Below are positions 62,584 to 64,000 of a stretch of DNA of 64,000 nt, piece by piece (the first letter of the stretch is position 1; each line of letters begins with the position of its first letter). Below the pieces are notes generated by a model. The model was not told the DNA's origin. It worked only from the letters and a program-made list of their open reading frames with translations, and made no database searches. The stretch covers positions 11,300,001 to 11,364,000 of the forward strand of contig NC_133030.1 in NCBI RefSeq assembly GCF_048771995.1. Direction: 5' to 3'. The stretch is from Taeniopygia guttata. Its lineage: Eukaryota > Chordata > Aves > Passeriformes > Estrildidae. Made by a program: the position numbers and the translations under genes.

Positions 62584-62956
62584 CTGGGCTGGGATGGGAT
62601 GGGCTGGGCTGGGCTGGGATGGGATGGGCTGGGATGGGATGGGCTGGGATGGGATGGGCTGGGATGGGATGGGATGGGATGGGATGGGATGGGATGGGAT
62701 GGGATGGGATGGGATGGGATGGGATGGGATGGGATGGGATGGGATGGGATGGGATGGGATGGGATGGGATGGGATGGGATGGGATGGGATGGGATGGGAT
62801 GGGATGGGATGGGATGGGATGGGATGGGATGGGATGGGATGGGATGGGATGGGATGGGATGGGATGGGATGGGATGGGATGGGATGGGATGGGATGGGAT
62901 GGGATGGGATGGGATGGGATGGGATGGGATGGGATGGGATGGGATGGGATGGGATG
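62584..62956 (+). repeat. (GGGAT)n minisatellite with GGGCT variants
   Basis: About 74 pentamers. The first 80 bp mix GGGAT and GGGCT, and the remainder is nearly pure GGGAT. It lies between GRK2 and ANKRD13D. Long frames in it (GWDGM and SHPIP repeats) are not genes. G-quadruplex-prone on the + strand. Confidence 0.95.
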
Positions 62957-63129
62957 AACTCAGGAGTGGATGCACGACAGTTCTGAGCTGCAGGTACCAA
63001 CTGATGTTATGATGTAAAAGAGGTCAGGGAGCCCCGGGCACCGGCAGCCCCCGGTACCGGAGGTCAGCTGGGGGCCAATGGGTCCCTGGTTTCAACCCCG
63101 ATGGGGGACTGTGAGAGGGGGCGGCTCCG

Positions 63130-63480
63130 GGCTGTGTCCGGTACCGGTTCCAGTCCCATTCCCGGTGCTGCTGCAGTGGCGGTGCCCACAACCACGGTTC
63201 TCTGTGCCGGTGCCATTCTCAGCGCCTGCTCCCATTCCCGTTCCCGGTGCTAATTACGTTTCCGGTGCCCCACTCCCGATACCTCGTTGCCTTTCCCGCT
63301 GCCCGTTCCCGTGCCCGGTGCCAATGCCGTTTCCGTGCCCGGAGCCTGTTCCCCTTCCTGGAGCCCCGTTCCCTTTGGCGATGCCCGGTGCCAATGCCCG
63401 TTCCCTTTGCCGGTGCCCGTTCCCGGTGGCGATGCCGTCCCCTTTCCCCGCTCCCCTCCGGCGCTCCCGGTGCCGCCGCC
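63130..63480 (+). repeat. Degenerate GC-rich tandem repeat ahead of ANKRD13D
   Basis: Recurrent CCGGTGCC and GTTCCC words (for example CCCGGTGCCAATGCCGTTTC and CCCGGTGCCAATGCCCGTTC) at about 18-30 bp spacing. CpG-rich and continuous with the ANKRD13D promoter. It probably belongs to the promoter island. Confidence 0.55.
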
Positions 63481-63616
63481 TGTTCCCGGTGCCCGGTGCG
63501 GCCCCGCCCCGCGCCGCCGCGCTGCGCCGCCGCCGCCCCCGCGCAGCCATTGCGGGCAGGCCCCGCGCTGCGGCCCGGTCCGTCCGCCCCGGCGGCCCCG
63601 GGGACATGGTGCCGGG

Positions 63617-63706
63617 ATGGCCCGGCCCGCCGAGACCTTCCCGCTGCACCGGCTCGTCTGGCACAACCGGCACCAGGCGCTGGACAGCGCCCTGCGCGCG
63701 GGGACG
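63617..63706 (+). CDS. ANKRD13D: ANKRD13D, first coding exon (partial gene)
   Basis: The exon encodes MARPAETFPLHRLVWHNRHQ and ten further residues, then a GTGCGA donor at 63707. The PLHRLVW-N-R pattern is the conserved N terminus of the ANKRD13 family (ubiquitin-binding, ankyrin-repeat proteins on endosomes). The D member is the next gene after GRK2 in human, which supports the name. The ATG at 63617 gives the family-type start; an ATG at 63606 is in another frame. The remaining exons lie beyond the window. Confidence 0.75.
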
Positions 63707-63934
63707 GTGCGAGCGGCGCCGGGAGCGGCGCCGGGGAGCGGGCACCCCCCACGCACCGGCACCGGGAACGGCAGCGGGCGGGAGGGAGAACGGCGGGGCC
63801 CGCAGCGCGGGATGGGGGACTGGAGCGCTGGGAATGCCGCGGGGGACTGGGAACGCCGGGGGAAACCGGGAACGCTCCGCGCGGGGGGAGGGGAGGAGGG
63901 GGATGCTGGTAGAGCTGGAAGCGCCGGGAGCACC

Positions 63935-63973
63935 GCTGGGAGATACTGGGAGCACTGGGAGATACTGGGAGCA
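63935..63973 (+). repeat. Short tandem repeat in ANKRD13D intron 1
   Basis: Two copies of a 19-bp unit, TGGGAGATACTGGGAGCAC, and a partial third. Confidence 0.7.
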
Positions 63974-64000
63974 CTGGGGGGATGGGGAGCCTTGAGGGAC

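Noticed and set aside
62194-63012. Frames of 220-268 codons encoding GWDGM or SHPIP repeats
   Set aside because: Same pentamer artefact in the GGGAT array.

Overview
This window looks like a gene-dense, GC-rich stretch of a bird genome, most likely a passerine. The evidence is several CR1 LINE 3' ends (tails of the kind TTCCAACCCAAACCATTCTATGA), a solo retroviral LTR, short introns, CpG-island promoters, and a gene order (RHOD, KDM2A, GRK2, ANKRD13D) that matches human 11q13. The species cannot be named from sequence alone.

Layout. 1-4.1 kb: non-coding, with three CR1 fragments. 4.1-16.1 kb: a small cluster of Mas-related GPCRs (MRGPRH-like). Three copies are head-to-tail on + (one intact frame at 5134, one broken copy at 9861, one intact frame at 12450) and a fourth is intact on - (15100-16017). 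The + copies share a near-identical leader exon about 150 bp long, and GC-rich linker segments recur between them. Two linker copies have grown pentanucleotide minisatellites. A 705-bp solo LTR with a 4-bp target duplication sits upstream of the broken copy. 17.6-19.65 kb: RHOD, five coding exons, 209 aa, CAAX box CLIL. 20.1-about 53.9 kb: KDM2A, with a CpG-island promoter, a 13-kb first coding intron, 20 coding exons giving 1170 aa (JmjC, CXXC, PHD, F-box, LRR), a second CpG-rich island inside the gene, and a long 3' UTR. 55.0-62.25 kb: GRK2 (ADRBK1), 21 coding exons, 688 aa (RGS homology, AGC kinase, PH). 62.58-62.96 kb: a GGGAT minisatellite. 63.6 kb: first coding exon of ANKRD13D, which runs off the window.

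How the parts relate. KDM2A (a CpG-island H3K36 demethylase), GRK2 (a kinase that desensitises active GPCRs) and RHOD (a membrane-targeted GTPase) are single conserved genes with canonical splice sites. The MRGPR block is the fast-evolving part: gain, loss, inversion and decay of receptor motifs are visible directly. I found no self-evidently new gene system. The points most worth following are the MRGPR motif losses, the conserved leader block, the LTR beside the dead copy, the intragenic KDM2A island, and a duplicated splice donor in GRK2. Exon boundaries were set by reading GT/AG sites and by recalled human protein sequences; no alignment program was run.
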